From JAMXLG01 sp963818925 (lineage in GTDB: Bacteria; Vulcanimicrobiota; Vulcanimicrobiia; Vulcanimicrobiales; Vulcanimicrobiaceae), in assembly GCA_963818925.1 (NCBI GenBank), contig CAWFTN010000001.1:682001-746000 (forward strand): a DNA stretch of 64,000 bases, written 5' to 3'. Of this stretch, positions 8,554-16,819 are shown piece by piece. Each line of letters begins with the position of its first letter. Positions within the stretch are counted from its first letter, which is position 1. The notes below the pieces were generated by a model, which was not told the DNA's origin, ran no database searches, and was given only the letters and a program-made list of their open reading frames with translations. The translations under genes and the position numbers were made by a program.

Positions 8554-10098
8554 ATGCCCCCGACCGTTTTCATCCTCGATTTTGGCGCGCAATACAGCCA
8601 ATTGATTGCGCGTCGCACGCGCGAACTCGGCGTTTACTGCGAAATCGTACCGTTTGACGTTGCGTGGTCCACACTGTCCGCGCGCAATCCCTCCGCACTG
8701 ATTCTTTCCGGCGGCCCGGAGAGCACGCTCGTTCCCGGCGCTCCCGATCTCGATCCGGCAATCCTGAGCAGCGGCCTACCGATTCTCGGTATCTGCTACG
8801 GAATGCAACTCGTCGCGCGCCATCTTGGCGCGGAGCTCGTGAAACTCGATCACGCCGAGTACGGGCCCGCGATGTTGACGACCGACCATGCCGGCGATCC
8901 GTTTTTGAACGGTGTCGCGCACGAGTCGCGTGTCTGGATGTCGCACGGTGATTCGGTCATCAAGCTGCCCGCTGGATTCATCGAACTCGGATCCACGCCG
9001 CGCTGCAACGTCGCTGCAATGGGCGATCGCGCTCGCAAGATTTATGGCGTGCAATTTCACCCGGAAGTTTCGCACACCGAGGCGGGAACGAAGATTCTTT
9101 CTAACTTCCTGCACGGTGTCGCCGGCCTCGATGCCAGCTGGCGCATGGAAAACGTCGCCGATACGCTGATCGAAGAGATCCGCGCGAAAGTCGGCGGCGA
9201 TAAAGTGATCTGCGCGCTCTCCGGCGGCGTCGATTCGGCCGTCGCGGCGACGCTCGTGTCGCGTGCGATCGCCGAACAGTTGACGTGTATCTTCGTCGAT
9301 CACGGCCTTCTGCGCAAAGGGGAAGCAGAGTCGGTGATTGCCGCGTTTCGCGACGTGCTGCACCTCAACGTCGTCGTCGTCGATGCGCGCAAGCGATTCC
9401 TCGACAAACTTGCGGGCGTCGAAGATCCCGAGCGCAAGCGCATTATCATCGGCCACGAGTTCATCGCCGTGTTCGAAGAAGAAGCAGCGAAGATTCCGGG
9501 CGTCAAATATCTCGTGCAGGGCACGCTCTATCCCGACGTCATCGAATCGAAGACGCCGCAGAGTAAAGCGGGCCACAAAATCAAATCGCACCACAATGTC
9601 GGCGGTCTGCCTGAGAAGATGAACTTCGCGCTGATCGAGCCGCTGCGCGCGCTCTTCAAAGATGAAGTGCGTTCGCTCGGACGCGTACTCGGGTTACCCG
9701 AACACATCGTCGAGCGCCAGCCGTTCCCCGGACCGGGACTCGCTGTGCGCATTATCGGTGATATTACTGAGGAGCGTCTCGAGATCGTGCGCAATGCCGA
9801 CGCGATCGTGCGCGAAGAGATCGACAATGCGCGCGACTTGCAGCCGCATCCGTGGCAATATTTTGCGGTACTTACTCCGGTCCGCAGCGTCGGCGTGATG
9901 GGCGACGGACGCACGTACGCGAATCTCGTTGCCGTGCGTGCGATTACGAGCGAGGACGGCATGACCGCCGATTGGGCGCGCCTGCCGCATCACTTGCTCG
10001 AAACGATTTCGACGCGCATCGTCAACGAAGTGCGAGGCGTCAATCGCGTCGCGTACGATATCACGTCGAAACCGCCCGCAACCGTGGAGTGGGAGTAG
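8554..10098 (+). CDS. guaA: GMP synthase (glutamine-hydrolysing)
   Basis: Converts XMP to GMP. 514 residues, the usual length. Domains in order: class I glutaminase (DFGAQYSQLIARR start, nucleophile Cys in GICYGMQLVARHLG, His/Glu in QFHPEVSHTEAG), the ATP pyrophosphatase domain with PP-loop ALSGGVDSAVAATL near residue 220, and the C-terminal dimerisation domain ending in YDITSKPPATVEWE. It is followed after one base by purD, so the two form a unit serving both the last and an early step of purine synthesis. No strong Shine-Dalgarno is seen. Confidence 0.97.
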   Translation: MPPTVFILDFGAQYSQLIARRTRELGVYCEIVPFDVAWSTLSARNPSALILSGGPESTLVPGAPDLDPAILSSGLPILGICYGMQLVARHLGAELVKLDHAEYGPAMLTTDHAGDPFLNGVAHESRVWMSHGDSVIKLPAGFIELGSTPRCNVAAMGDRARKIYGVQFHPEVSHTEAGTKILSNFLHGVAGLDASWRMENVADTLIEEIRAKVGGDKVICALSGGVDSAVAATLVSRAIAEQLTCIFVDHGLLRKGEAESVIAAFRDVLHLNVVVVDARKRFLDKLAGVEDPERKRIIIGHEFIAVFEEEAAKIPGVKYLVQGTLYPDVIESKTPQSKAGHKIKSHHNVGGLPEKMNFALIEPLRALFKDEVRSLGRVLGLPEHIVERQPFPGPGLAVRIIGDITEERLEIVRNADAIVREEIDNARDLQPHPWQYFAVLTPVRSVGVMGDGRTYANLVAVRAITSEDGMTADWARLPHHLLETISTRIVNEVRGVNRVAYDITSKPPATVEWE

Positions 10099-10099
10099 C

Positions 10100-11371
10100 A
10101 TGCGCGTTCTCGTCGTAGGCAACGGCGCGCGTGAAGACGCGTTGTCGTGGAAGATCGCGCAATCACCGTCGGTCGAAGCGTTGTTTGCGACGCCGGGAAA
10201 TGCCGGCACCGCCTCGCGCGCTACCAATTGGAACATCCCGATAACCGACGGCAAGGCCATCCTCGAACGCGCGCAAGCGGAGAATGTCGACCTCGTCGTG
10301 CTCGGCCCGGAAGTCGCGATCGCGGCGGGCGTCGGTGACTGGTTGCGCGATGCGGGCATCGCGGTCTTCGGTCCGAATCGCTCGGGCGGACGGCTCGAGT
10401 CGAGCAAAGTGTTCGCGAAGCGGTTTATGGAACGGCACGGCGTTCCGACGGCGCGTGCTGCGATCGTGCATTCACTTGGCAGCGCGATGAAGGCGCTCGA
10501 TGAATGGACGGGCGACGGTGTCGTGGTCAAAGCCGACGGATTGGCAGCCGGTAAAGGGGTCGTCGTCAGCGACAGCGTCGAGCACGCGCGCACCGTCGTA
10601 ACCGATTGGTATTCGAACAACAAGATCCCCGGCGGCGGAACTGACGTGTTGCTGGAAGAGCGCTTGAGCGGCCGTGAGGTGAGTGTTTTCGCACTCGCGG
10701 ACGGACGCGCGATGGTGCCGATGGCAGCCGCATGTGACTACAAGCGTGCCGGCGACGGCGACACCGGTCCGAACACCGGCGGCATGGGCGCCTATTCGCC
10801 GCCGTACGACTTTCCGATCGACATGTACGATCAAGTGCGCGAACGAATTCTAGCGCCGGTGCTGCGCGGTTTGCTCGCGGAAGGCGAAGCTTATATCGGC
10901 GTGCTGTATTGCGGCTTGATGTGGACCGAAGACGGCCCGTACGTCATCGAATTTAACGTGCGGTTCGGCGATCCGGAGACGCAGGTGCTGATGCCGCGCA
11001 TTAACGGTGACTTCGCCGGCTTATTGAAATCGTGCGCGGACGGAGCGATGGATCTGACGCTTGCAACGCTTTCGACGCAAAGCTGCGTCGGCGTCGTGCT
11101 CGCGACAAACGATTACCCACGCAGCAACACGCCGCTTCGCGGGCTGAATGCGGACGTGTCGTTGCCGCGAGGCGCGCAAGCGTTTTGGGGCGGCACTGCA
11201 CTTGTGGACGGGAGCGTCGAGACGGGCGGCGGACGCGTGCTGACGGTGACGGCACTCGGCGAGACCATTGCGGATGCCCGCGCGGCGTCGTACGACGCGG
11301 TCAAGATTCTCGCAAAACGCCTCGGCACAACCGAGTTGAGCTACCGCACGGATATCGGCGCCGTTCGCTAG
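10100..11371 (+). CDS. purD: Phosphoribosylamine-glycine ligase
   Basis: ATP-grasp enzyme joining glycine to phosphoribosylamine (step 2 of IMP synthesis). 423 residues. Family marks: VLVVGNGAREDALSWK start, LVVLGPEVAIAAGVGDWL, GPNRSGGRLESSKVFAK, VVKADGLAAGKGVVV, GPNTGGMGAYSPP and EFNVRFGDPETQVLMPR. It starts one base after guaA. It faces a convergent regulator gene 10 bases away with no obvious terminator between them. Confidence 0.96.
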   Translation: MRVLVVGNGAREDALSWKIAQSPSVEALFATPGNAGTASRATNWNIPITDGKAILERAQAENVDLVVLGPEVAIAAGVGDWLRDAGIAVFGPNRSGGRLESSKVFAKRFMERHGVPTARAAIVHSLGSAMKALDEWTGDGVVVKADGLAAGKGVVVSDSVEHARTVVTDWYSNNKIPGGGTDVLLEERLSGREVSVFALADGRAMVPMAAACDYKRAGDGDTGPNTGGMGAYSPPYDFPIDMYDQVRERILAPVLRGLLAEGEAYIGVLYCGLMWTEDGPYVIEFNVRFGDPETQVLMPRINGDFAGLLKSCADGAMDLTLATLSTQSCVGVVLATNDYPRSNTPLRGLNADVSLPRGAQAFWGGTALVDGSVETGGGRVLTVTALGETIADARAASYDAVKILAKRLGTTELSYRTDIGAVR

Positions 11372-11381
11372 CAGCAGCGAC

Positions 11382-12458
11382 CTAACTGCCGTCGGGATAA
11401 CCACCACGGTGCAATACCATGGGAAAGTACGGGAGCACTTCCGGCGCGCGGACAGTCGCGCGCCATCCTTCGGGATAGGGTTCGAGGCATGCGAAGAGCG
11501 GCGATCCGTTTCGTGATGCGGTGCCCACGATCGGCTCGAGTGCGCGACGCAAAGCATCAACGTCCGCTTCAAATCGGCGGCGGAAGCGTTCTTCAACGTC
11601 GCGAGTGCGTTTCATCGCGTCGCGTTGCGCTTCGCTACCGTGCGCTGTGAGCGTTACCGTTTTTGCGCCGCGCTCGTTTGAGGCAACCTTGACGTGGCCG
11701 CGTTTTTCGAGAAATCCGAGCGCCATCGCAATCGCTTCTTTTGACACGCCGGAGAGCATTGGAAGATCGGGGACGCGCGTTGGTTCGTTCAAGACGCGAA
11801 TCACGTTCGCGTACAACGCGAACGACAGTTCGCTTTCGCGTTCGAACATCACGGCAAGCGCAAAGAGCACTTTTGAAAGCAACGGGATGAGTCGCCGTTC
11901 TTCATTCGGCTCCGGCGATGCCGCCTGACGCGGCGAGCGTGCCGTCTCGCGTTCGATTGACGAGAGGCCGTGGCCGAGGATCGGCAAACAGTCGGGCAGC
12001 GGCGTTGCCATCGCGCGAACGATCGACGCGAGGTGCGTGCGCAGCGCGTCGATCAGCGCGGCACCGAAACGTCGTCTCCATCGTTCTTCGAGTTCCGGAA
12101 GGAGTAAAGTCCACGTGTCTCGCGCGCATCGTCCACCGTCGGTTGGGCGTACGGTGTCACCGTCAATCGTGATGTAGCCCCAGCGATTCATGCCGTGAAA
12201 ATTTGTTCGCGTGCGCGCGCGTGCCACTAACTCGGCAATTCCGATTCCCGTGTTTGGAACGAACTGCATGCAGTTCAGATACATCGCTACGGAGCCGAGC
12301 CACGGTCCGCTCTTGCCCCGTCCCCGTCCCGTCGCCGTGCGATGCGGCATACGGTGTTCAAATTCGTTGTCCAGCTCGATCGTAAGCGCGACGAGCGTCG
12401 CTGAAAGCAACGCCGTGAGCGGGAGTGCGTCCGATTTTTCCGGGTAGGATTGCCTCAT
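11382..12458 (-). CDS. Winged-helix (MarR-like) protein with long N-terminal region
   Basis: 358 residues from the ATG at 12458; an in-frame ATG at 12482 would add 8. The C-terminal third resembles a MarR winged helix: LPMLSGVSKEAIAMALGFLEKRGHVKVAS (helix-turn-helix plus wing, near residues 250-280), then VTLTAHGSEAQR, typical of MarR after the wing. The N-terminal two thirds hold an arginine-rich stretch and MNRWGYITIDG, which may be a first winged helix. Its start codon overlaps that of the divergent membrane protein, so control of that gene, or autoregulation, is plausible. Ligand unknown. Confidence 0.65.
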   Translation of the reverse strand: MRQSYPEKSDALPLTALLSATLVALTIELDNEFEHRMPHRTATGRGRGKSGPWLGSVAMYLNCMQFVPNTGIGIAELVARARTRTNFHGMNRWGYITIDGDTVRPTDGGRCARDTWTLLLPELEERWRRRFGAALIDALRTHLASIVRAMATPLPDCLPILGHGLSSIERETARSPRQAASPEPNEERRLIPLLSKVLFALAVMFERESELSFALYANVIRVLNEPTRVPDLPMLSGVSKEAIAMALGFLEKRGHVKVASNERGAKTVTLTAHGSEAQRDAMKRTRDVEERFRRRFEADVDALRRALEPIVGTASRNGSPLFACLEPYPEGWRATVRAPEVLPYFPMVLHRGGYPDGS

Positions 12459-12990
12459 GAGCACGATGATACATGGTGCCATCGCCGGAGCGGTTGGGAC
12501 GATGGCGCTCGATGTTACGAGCTATGCAGATATGGCACTGCGCGCGCGCAGTTCGAGCGGATTACCGGCGGAGGTGGTAAAGCGACTTTCCGAGCGCGCC
12601 GGAATCCCGATCGAGAATGAGAATCGCGCGTCAGCGTTAGGCGCCATCAGCGGGTACATGGTCGGCGTGGGCGTCGGCGCTGTGTATGGTGCGCTCCGTC
12701 CGCGCGTGCCTCGCGTGCCGCTCATGCTTTCGGCGGTTGCGCTCGGCGCTGCAGCCATGCTCGCGAGCGATGTGCCTGCCACGCGCATTGGCGCAACGGA
12801 TCCACGAACGTGGGGAATCGGCGGTTGGGTTTCCGACATCATTCCGCACATCGCATACGGTCTCGTGACCGCGGCAGTGTTCGATGCTGTTACCGATCGC
12901 GGTGGTCCCTCAGCCGAATCTTTGGAAGAGCCTAGCATGTTGGCCGAGGTCGAAGCCGTCGTCGTTGAAATCGATGACCTGAGTGATTAA
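12457..12990 (+). CDS. Small integral membrane protein of unknown function
   Basis: 177 residues. Hydrophobic, glycine-rich segments (GAIAGAVGTMALDVTSYADM; LGAISGYMVGVGVGAVYGAL; LMLSAVALGAAAMLASD; IIPHIAYGLVTAAVF) give three to four membrane passes and an acidic C-terminal tail. I do not recognise a family. The ATG overlaps the ATG of the divergent winged-helix gene, so there is no room for a promoter between the two coding regions; each promoter must lie inside the other gene. Confidence 0.7.
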   Translation: MSTMIHGAIAGAVGTMALDVTSYADMALRARSSSGLPAEVVKRLSERAGIPIENENRASALGAISGYMVGVGVGAVYGALRPRVPRVPLMLSAVALGAAAMLASDVPATRIGATDPRTWGIGGWVSDIIPHIAYGLVTAAVFDAVTDRGGPSAESLEEPSMLAEVEAVVVEIDDLSD

Positions 12991-12996
12991 GTCGCG

Positions 12997-13881
12997 CTAA
13001 ATCAAGCTGAGTTGCGTGGGAACGTCCGCGACGATGCGTTCGAGGTTGCGCATCGGTGCGATCTGGTACGCCGCGTGCACGCGCATATCGATGGCGTCTG
13101 AAACCGCACGCGGGGCGTATTTGCCGCGGTAGAGGTCGGCGTATTGGGCAATGAGCTCGGGGCGAGATTCTTTCAAGTAGCGGAAGAATTCATCACGCGT
13201 AACGTCATGCAGATTAAGCGTGTTGTGCCAGATGCGGCGCGCGCCGGCTTCGCGGGCGCCACGCACGACGGCGTCGAGCTGCTCTTGTGCATCGGTGATT
13301 CCCGGCAGTACCGGTGCGAGCGCAACGCTGACGTCGATGCCGGCTTCGGCAAGCATCCTTACGGCGCGTAAGCGCTGACGGGGCGGCGCGACCGTCGGCT
13401 CGATCTCGCGTGCGAGCGATTCGTCCATCGTCGCAATACTGACCGAAACGCGTACGCCCGCAACACGAGCAAGCGATTGAAGCACGTCGATATCGCGCAC
13501 AACGAGCGGCGAGCGCGTGATAATCGCCGGGGGCGTGCGGTAATCGCGTAAGGCTTCCAAGATACCGCGGGTAATCCGGTAGCGCCCTTCGAGCGGCTGA
13601 TACGGGTCGGTCGCGGTGCCGATCGCGACGTCTTCGTGTTTCCAGGATCGCTTCGAGACTTCGGCGCGCACAACGGCCGGCGCATTAATCTTCACGTAGA
13701 TGCGCGCGCCCCATTGCTGCATGCCGTCTTCCTCGAGAAATGTGTGCGTGCGGCGGGCGTAGCAGAAGCGGCATTGGTGGTAGCAGCCGCGATAGGGATT
13801 GATCGACCACTTGAACGGCATACCAGGGACGGCATTGATGACGCTCTTGGCCGTTTGCTCGATGACCTGGACGCCGCGCAT
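12997..13881 (-). CDS. Radical SAM protein, Rv2578c / spore-photoproduct-lyase-like family
   Basis: 294 residues. The 4Fe-4S/SAM motif is in NPYRGCYHQCRFCYARR near residue 35 (CxxxCxxC). ATDPYQPLEGRYRITRGILE and ITRSPLVVRDIDVL are typical of the Rv2578c-type SPL-like family. Substrate unknown; the better-known relative, spore photoproduct lyase, repairs a DNA lesion. The promoter (see 13881-13916) carries a perfect SOS-box sequence and would start transcription at the ATG itself, so the gene is probably induced by DNA damage and translated without a leader. Confidence 0.88.
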   Translation of the reverse strand: MRGVQVIEQTAKSVINAVPGMPFKWSINPYRGCYHQCRFCYARRTHTFLEEDGMQQWGARIYVKINAPAVVRAEVSKRSWKHEDVAIGTATDPYQPLEGRYRITRGILEALRDYRTPPAIITRSPLVVRDIDVLQSLARVAGVRVSVSIATMDESLAREIEPTVAPPRQRLRAVRMLAEAGIDVSVALAPVLPGITDAQEQLDAVVRGAREAGARRIWHNTLNLHDVTRDEFFRYLKESRPELIAQYADLYRGKYAPRAVSDAIDMRVHAAYQIAPMRNLERIVADVPTQLSLI

Positions 13882-13916
13882 GCATTGACTATACCGAACA
13901 TATGTTCGATATGCAA
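13881..13916 (-). promoter_or_regulatory. Leaderless sigma70-type promoter with LexA (SOS) box in the spacer
   Basis: On the minus strand: TTGCAT (-35, 13916-13911), a 17-base spacer, TATAGT (-10, 13893-13888), six bases, then the ATG at 13881. Inside the spacer, CGAACATATGTTCG (13908-13895) is a perfect 14-base palindrome fitting CGAACRNRYGTTCG, the SOS box of Bacillus and Actinobacteria. LexA binding there would block RNA polymerase directly. The expected transcription start is the A of the start codon. Confidence 0.8.
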
Positions 13917-13969
13917 GAACAGGCTTCGGATGTAACTCTAACGGGGCACGGAGGTTATTATTTAAGGCA

Positions 13970-14641
13970 ATGGCTTACAGATTTCAGCCCAGCCCCTATA
14001 ACCGCGGGACCGCCGCGGTCAACACCAACACGCTTCTCGGGCAAGTGCTCGGACTTACGGCTCTCGGCATGTGCCTCACGGCGCTTGGCGTCTACTTGTT
14101 TCCGAACGTCGGCTTTGGTGTCAGCCGCATCGCGTTCTTTGCGTCGTTCGTCCTGCTGATCATCATGCAGTTCGTGCGCCAGAACGGCCCGCTCGCACTC
14201 GTGATGTTCTATGCGTTCACGTTTCTCGAGGGCATCTTTCTTTCGCCGATCGTCGGATACTACGCGCATACTGCCGGCAACGAGGTTGTCTTCAATGCTG
14301 CGCTTACGACGGGTCTTGGCATGTTTGCCCTCGGTGCAATCGTCTACGCGACCGGCCTCGATCTGCGGCGGTTCCAGGGCATTTTTCTGATCGCGCTGCT
14401 TGCACTAGTCGTGATCGGCATCATCTCGTTCTGGGTGCATATCATCTCGCCCACCGCTTACTCGTGGGCCGTATTGGTGATCTTTAGCGGGCTCGTGCTG
14501 ATCGATTTTGCTCGCTTGCGCGCAGGCGGCGACGGTCTTACGCCCGTCCAGATGGCAGTCTCGATCTACCTCGACGCGATCAATATCTTCCTCGCGATCC
14601 TGCAGCTCACGGGCGGCGGCGGCCGGCGTTCGAACAACTAA
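13970..14641 (+). CDS. Bax inhibitor-1 family membrane protein
   Basis: 223 residues, about seven membrane helices, the standard size of the BI-1/YccA/YbhL family of pH-sensitive calcium leak proteins. Typical segments are NTLLGQVLGLTALGMCLTA, YAFTFLEGIFLSPIVGYY and the closing helix pair VSIYLDAINIFLAILQLTGG. The short N-terminal tail (RFQPSPYNRGTAAVN) is cytosolic. It is divergent from the radical SAM gene; its own promoter probably lies in the 50 bases upstream. Physiological role in bacteria is uncertain. Confidence 0.9.
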   Translation: MAYRFQPSPYNRGTAAVNTNTLLGQVLGLTALGMCLTALGVYLFPNVGFGVSRIAFFASFVLLIIMQFVRQNGPLALVMFYAFTFLEGIFLSPIVGYYAHTAGNEVVFNAALTTGLGMFALGAIVYATGLDLRRFQGIFLIALLALVVIGIISFWVHIISPTAYSWAVLVIFSGLVLIDFARLRAGGDGLTPVQMAVSIYLDAINIFLAILQLTGGGGRRSNN

Positions 14642-14698
14642 GCCGCCTTTTATCTAAGCTGGAACACCCGTTCGTGTGTTGAAATAACAGTACGGATC

Positions 14699-16069
14699 AT
14701 GTGCGGCATTACGGGGATCATAGCGCCGGGACGCGACGCAGCGCGACTGGCGTATTTCGGGCTTTATGCGCTTCAGCACCGCGGACAAGAGTCGGCGGGT
14801 ATCGCCGCGGCAGACGGCGGCACAATACGGTCGCACAAAGATATGGGCCTCATCGGCGCGATTTTCGATGAGGACGTGCTCGGGCAGCTCTCCGGCTATA
14901 TCGCAGTTGGCCACACGCGCTACTCGACGACCGGTTCGTCCGTTGTCGTCAACGCTCAACCACTGCTCGAATCGACCGAGATCGGCGACTTTGCGTTTGC
15001 GCATAACGGCAACCTGACCAATACCGACGAATTGCGCGAAGCGCTTTCTCCGACGACGACGCTGCAAGCAACGTCGGACTCCGAAGTCATGGCGAAGACG
15101 ATCGTCGAGGCGCCCGGTACCATGCTCGACCGCATCAAGCACGTCCTCACCGTCGCGCGCGGCGCCTATTCGATCGTGCTCTGCACGAAAGACGAACTCT
15201 TCGCATTCCGCGATCCGTGGGGCGTGCGTCCGCTCTGCATCGGAACGTTTCCGGACGGCGGCTATGCGGTCGCTTCGGAATCGTGCGCGCTGCCGACGAT
15301 CGGCGCGCTGTATTTACGTGAGATCGAACCCGGCGAAGTCGTTCGCATGACACCGCATGGCGTCGAATCGCTTCGCGTCGTGAAAGAAGATGCGCGTCCG
15401 GCAATGTGCATGTTCGAGTACATCTACTTCGCGCGCCCGGATTCGACGCTTAACGGCCGTTCGATCTACATGGCGCGTTACGCCATGGGCCGTGCTCTCG
15501 CGAAAGAACATCCCGTCGATGCAGACGTCGTAATGGCGATCCCCGATTCGGCCGTACCGGGCGGCATCGGCTATGCTGCGGAGAGCGGCTTGCCGTATAT
15601 CGAAGGCCTGATCAAGAATCGGTACATCGGGCGCACGTTCATCAGTCCCGATCAAAACATGCGTTCACGCGGCGTGCAGTTGAAGTTCAACCCGGTGATC
15701 GAGAATCTGCAAGGTCAACGCGTCGTTGTCGTGGACGACTCGATCGTGCGCGGCACGACGACGCCCCGCATCGTGAGTTTGCTGCGCGAAGCCGGTGCGA
15801 AAGAAGTGCATCTGCGCATCACCTCGCCGCCAATCAAGCATCCGTGCTATCTCGGCGTCGACATGGCGACGTACGACGAATTGATTGCAGCAAATTACAC
15901 GATCGAAGAGATTCGTGCAAAGACGGGGGCGGACTCCCTCGGATATCTGAGTCTCGACGGACTCGTTGAAGCGACCGGACGCAAGCGCGAGGAGATGTGC
16001 CTCGGCTGCCTTACCGGCGTGTATCCCAACGTTCCGCTTGCGCACGAACCGCGCGCCGTTGCCGGTTAA
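14699..16069 (+). CDS. purF: Amidophosphoribosyltransferase
   Basis: First committed step of purine synthesis: PRPP plus glutamine to phosphoribosylamine. 456 residues. The N-terminal Ntn nucleophile is Cys2 (MCGITGII), exposed by Met removal with no propeptide. The PRPP site is VVVVDDSIVRGTTT near residue 345. Cysteines equivalent to the Fe-S ligands of the Bacillus enzyme are present: PAMCMFEYIYFARPDS, IKHPCYLGVDM and EEMCLGCLTGVYPN. It therefore probably carries an oxygen-sensitive 4Fe-4S cluster. It is followed 9 bases later by an SDR gene. Confidence 0.97.
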   Translation: MCGITGIIAPGRDAARLAYFGLYALQHRGQESAGIAAADGGTIRSHKDMGLIGAIFDEDVLGQLSGYIAVGHTRYSTTGSSVVVNAQPLLESTEIGDFAFAHNGNLTNTDELREALSPTTTLQATSDSEVMAKTIVEAPGTMLDRIKHVLTVARGAYSIVLCTKDELFAFRDPWGVRPLCIGTFPDGGYAVASESCALPTIGALYLREIEPGEVVRMTPHGVESLRVVKEDARPAMCMFEYIYFARPDSTLNGRSIYMARYAMGRALAKEHPVDADVVMAIPDSAVPGGIGYAAESGLPYIEGLIKNRYIGRTFISPDQNMRSRGVQLKFNPVIENLQGQRVVVVDDSIVRGTTTPRIVSLLREAGAKEVHLRITSPPIKHPCYLGVDMATYDELIAANYTIEEIRAKTGADSLGYLSLDGLVEATGRKREEMCLGCLTGVYPNVPLAHEPRAVAG

Positions 16070-16078
16070 TACGCCGGC

Positions 16079-16819
16079 GTGGTCGTTCTCTTAACCGGCG
16101 GTTCACGCGGCATCGGAGCGGCTGCCGTTCGTACGCTCCATCGCGACGGACACGACGTCATTTTCACCTACGCAACGAAAGCTGAGGAAGCGCAACGATT
16201 AGCGCAAGACCTTGGTCCTTATGTTCGCGCGATTCACTGCGATCTCGCCGATCACGCGAGCTTGCCCGCCGTGATCCATACGTGCATCTCGTCGTATGGC
16301 CGTATCGACGTGCTCATCAACAACGGCGCGGTCTTCGCGGAGAATTCGTTTTTCGAGAACGACTACGATACGTGGCGGCGTGGCTGGGACCGAACGTTTG
16401 CAATCAATCTCTTCGGTACGGCGAACCTCACATTTCTTGCATTGCAGCATATGCGGCGACAGGGCCGCGGAAAGATCATCAACATCACGTCTCGCGCCGC
16501 GCATCGCGGCGAGTTGAGTTTCGCCGACTACGGCGCGAGTAAAGCTGCGCTCGTGAACCTCACGAAATCGATCGCCCGCTCCTGCGGACAGTACGGTATC
16601 AGCGCAATCTCTATTGCGCCGGGATTTATCGAAACCGATATGGCGGCGGCCGATCTCGAAGTTCCGCAGCGGCGCGCGGAGCTCGAAGCGGAAGTGCCGC
16701 TCGGCTACATCGGAACGGCGGAAGAAGTCGGTGAGGTCATCGCATTCTTCGCATCGGAACGCGGCAACTACGCGAACGGTGCGACGATCGATCTCAACGG
16801 CGGCAGCTATGTTCGCTAA
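16079..16819 (+). CDS. SDR-family oxidoreductase (FabG-like)
   Basis: 246 residues from a GTG. Rossmann NAD(P) motif TGGSRGIGAAAV at the N-terminus, INNGAVFAEN near residue 82, catalytic Ser in NITSRAAHRGEL, and catalytic Tyr/Lys in YGASKAALVN. The C-terminal ATIDLNGGSYVR matches the classical SDR ending. Substrate cannot be told from sequence; FabG-type 3-oxoacyl reductases are the nearest description. It overlaps the start of the ClC gene by 11 bases, so it is probably co-transcribed with purF before it and the channel after it. Confidence 0.88.
   Translation: MVVLLTGGSRGIGAAAVRTLHRDGHDVIFTYATKAEEAQRLAQDLGPYVRAIHCDLADHASLPAVIHTCISSYGRIDVLINNGAVFAENSFFENDYDTWRRGWDRTFAINLFGTANLTFLALQHMRRQGRGKIINITSRAAHRGELSFADYGASKAALVNLTKSIARSCGQYGISAISIAPGFIETDMAAADLEVPQRRAELEAEVPLGYIGTAEEVGEVIAFFASERGNYANGATIDLNGGSYVR

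Noticed and set aside
8776..9594. 272-codon minus-strand frame opposite guaA
   Set aside because: It lies wholly inside a well-supported gene and has no family pattern; it is a codon-bias shadow.
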